Below, in pieces: positions 63,894 through 64,000 of a stretch of DNA of 64,000 nucleotides. Numbering within the stretch: position 1 is the first letter of the stretch; every line of letters starts with the position of its first letter. Made by a program: the position numbers and the translations under genes. The notes below the pieces were generated by a model, which saw nothing but the letters and a program-made list of their open reading frames with translations, was not told where the DNA came from and made no database searches. This DNA comes from Alphaproteobacteria bacterium (GTDB lineage Bacteria; Myxococcota_A; UBA796; GCA-2862545): contig JACKEP010000015.1 of the NCBI GenBank assembly GCA_020632915.1, positions 70,473 through 134,472 of the forward strand. Direction: 5' to 3'.

Positions 63894-63938
63894 CGTATGG
63901 CGTATGTATGGACGAGCGTATGGGCGGAACATCGTATG
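63894..63938. promoter_or_regulatory. Right arm-type integrase sites
   Basis: Four CGTATG hexamers at 63894, 63901, 63917 and 63933, in direct orientation, between the integrase gene and attR. They match those by attL. Confidence 0.6.
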
Positions 63939-63940
63939 AT

Positions 63941-63955
63941 GACGATTTAATCGTC
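63941..63955. promoter_or_regulatory. 15-bp palindrome beside attR
   Basis: GACGATT-T-AATCGTC, a perfect inverted repeat 11 bp from the attR core. It may be a site for an excision factor, or a weak hairpin after the restored host gene. Confidence 0.5.
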
Positions 63956-63966
63956 GTTATCGCCCG

Positions 63967-64000
63967 CCCAGCAGCAGCAGCCGGTGCTCCATCTCCTTGA
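63967..64000. repeat. attR core (at window edge)
   Basis: Identical to attL over 34 bp. On the minus strand, the phage-side sequence supplies GGC GGG CGA TAA, which restores the last codons and stop of the host gene that continues beyond the window. Confidence 0.92.

Larger units (their letters stand above)
27552..64000. mobile_element. Siphovirus-type prophage, bounded by att repeats
   Basis: The element spans 36,415 bp between equivalent points of the two att repeats. It contains an integrase, small regulators, a replication region, terminase, portal, scaffold, capsid, connector, tail tube, frameshifted tail chaperone, tape measure and tail tip genes. There are no sheath or baseplate genes, so a long non-contractile tail is expected. 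Later insertions inside it are an IS630 element and a 3.5-kb transposon. No core structural gene appears broken, so it could be functional, although a repressor and an endolysin were not recognised. Confidence 0.93.

Noticed and set aside
27552..64000. Gene transfer agent or tailocin
   Set aside because: Integrase, att repeats, a replication region and full head genes point to a temperate phage.

Overview
The window is very GC-rich, with GC-biased third codon positions and many secreted lipoproteins. These carry ASH/PKD modules, MopE-type metal-binding repeats and a Thr-Asp linker after the lipobox. Together with a SUF-only Fe-S operon and a eukaryote-type glutamine synthetase II, this suggests a Myxococcota-like (former Deltaproteobacteria) bacterium. 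The phylum is an inference from gene content, not a proof.

Bases 1 to about 27,540 are host chromosome. In order they hold a TerB-like protein, a large ASH/PKD lipoprotein, glnII, a TD-rich lipoprotein, a TPR protein with def, a GT87 glycosyltransferase coupled to a pteridine-reductase-like SDR, two tandem paralogous regulators (AraC-type ligand domain fused to an OmpR-type winged helix), a PF04020 membrane protein, and folB with a C-terminal extension. Then comes a complete suf operon (Rrf2 regulator-sufB-sufC-sufD-sufS-sufT, with overlapping genes). It is followed by a barrel-like lipoprotein, a GT4 glycosyltransferase, a VOC protein, an esterase lipoprotein, a MopE-repeat lipoprotein and a LuxR-type regulator.

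Bases 27,552 to 64,000 are a siphovirus-type prophage. A direct repeat of at least 34 bp (27552-27585 and 63967-64000) marks attL and attR. The tyrosine integrase lies next to attR and arm-type CGTATG sites flank both ends. Integration is into the 3' end of a host protein gene read leftward, and the phage supplies a replacement 3' end with its own stop codon. The left part holds small regulatory genes, a noncoding stretch with iteron-like repeats and large palindromes, and a probable replication initiator. A rightward block follows: an HTH protein, a sigma-like protein, terminase, portal, scaffold, capsid, connectors, tail tube, frameshifted tail chaperone, tape measure, two large tail proteins (one ending in a seven-repeat beta-propeller), and membrane/lysis-type genes. 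No CI-like repressor and no recognisable endolysin were found.

The prophage carries several accessory insertions. One is an HNH_5-type protein. Another is a HEPN-motif gene beside a second unknown gene, the two separated by an IS630 element. There is also a lipoprotein gene. A 3.5-kb transposon (58148-61671) has a TniA-like transposase, an ExeA/TniB-like ATPase, matching terminal repeats and a 6-bp target duplication. Two phage-wide repeat families stand out: a perfect 14-bp palindrome present four times, and a 13-14 bp motif (GCTCCCGGTAGGT) present seven times at gene boundaries of the late region.
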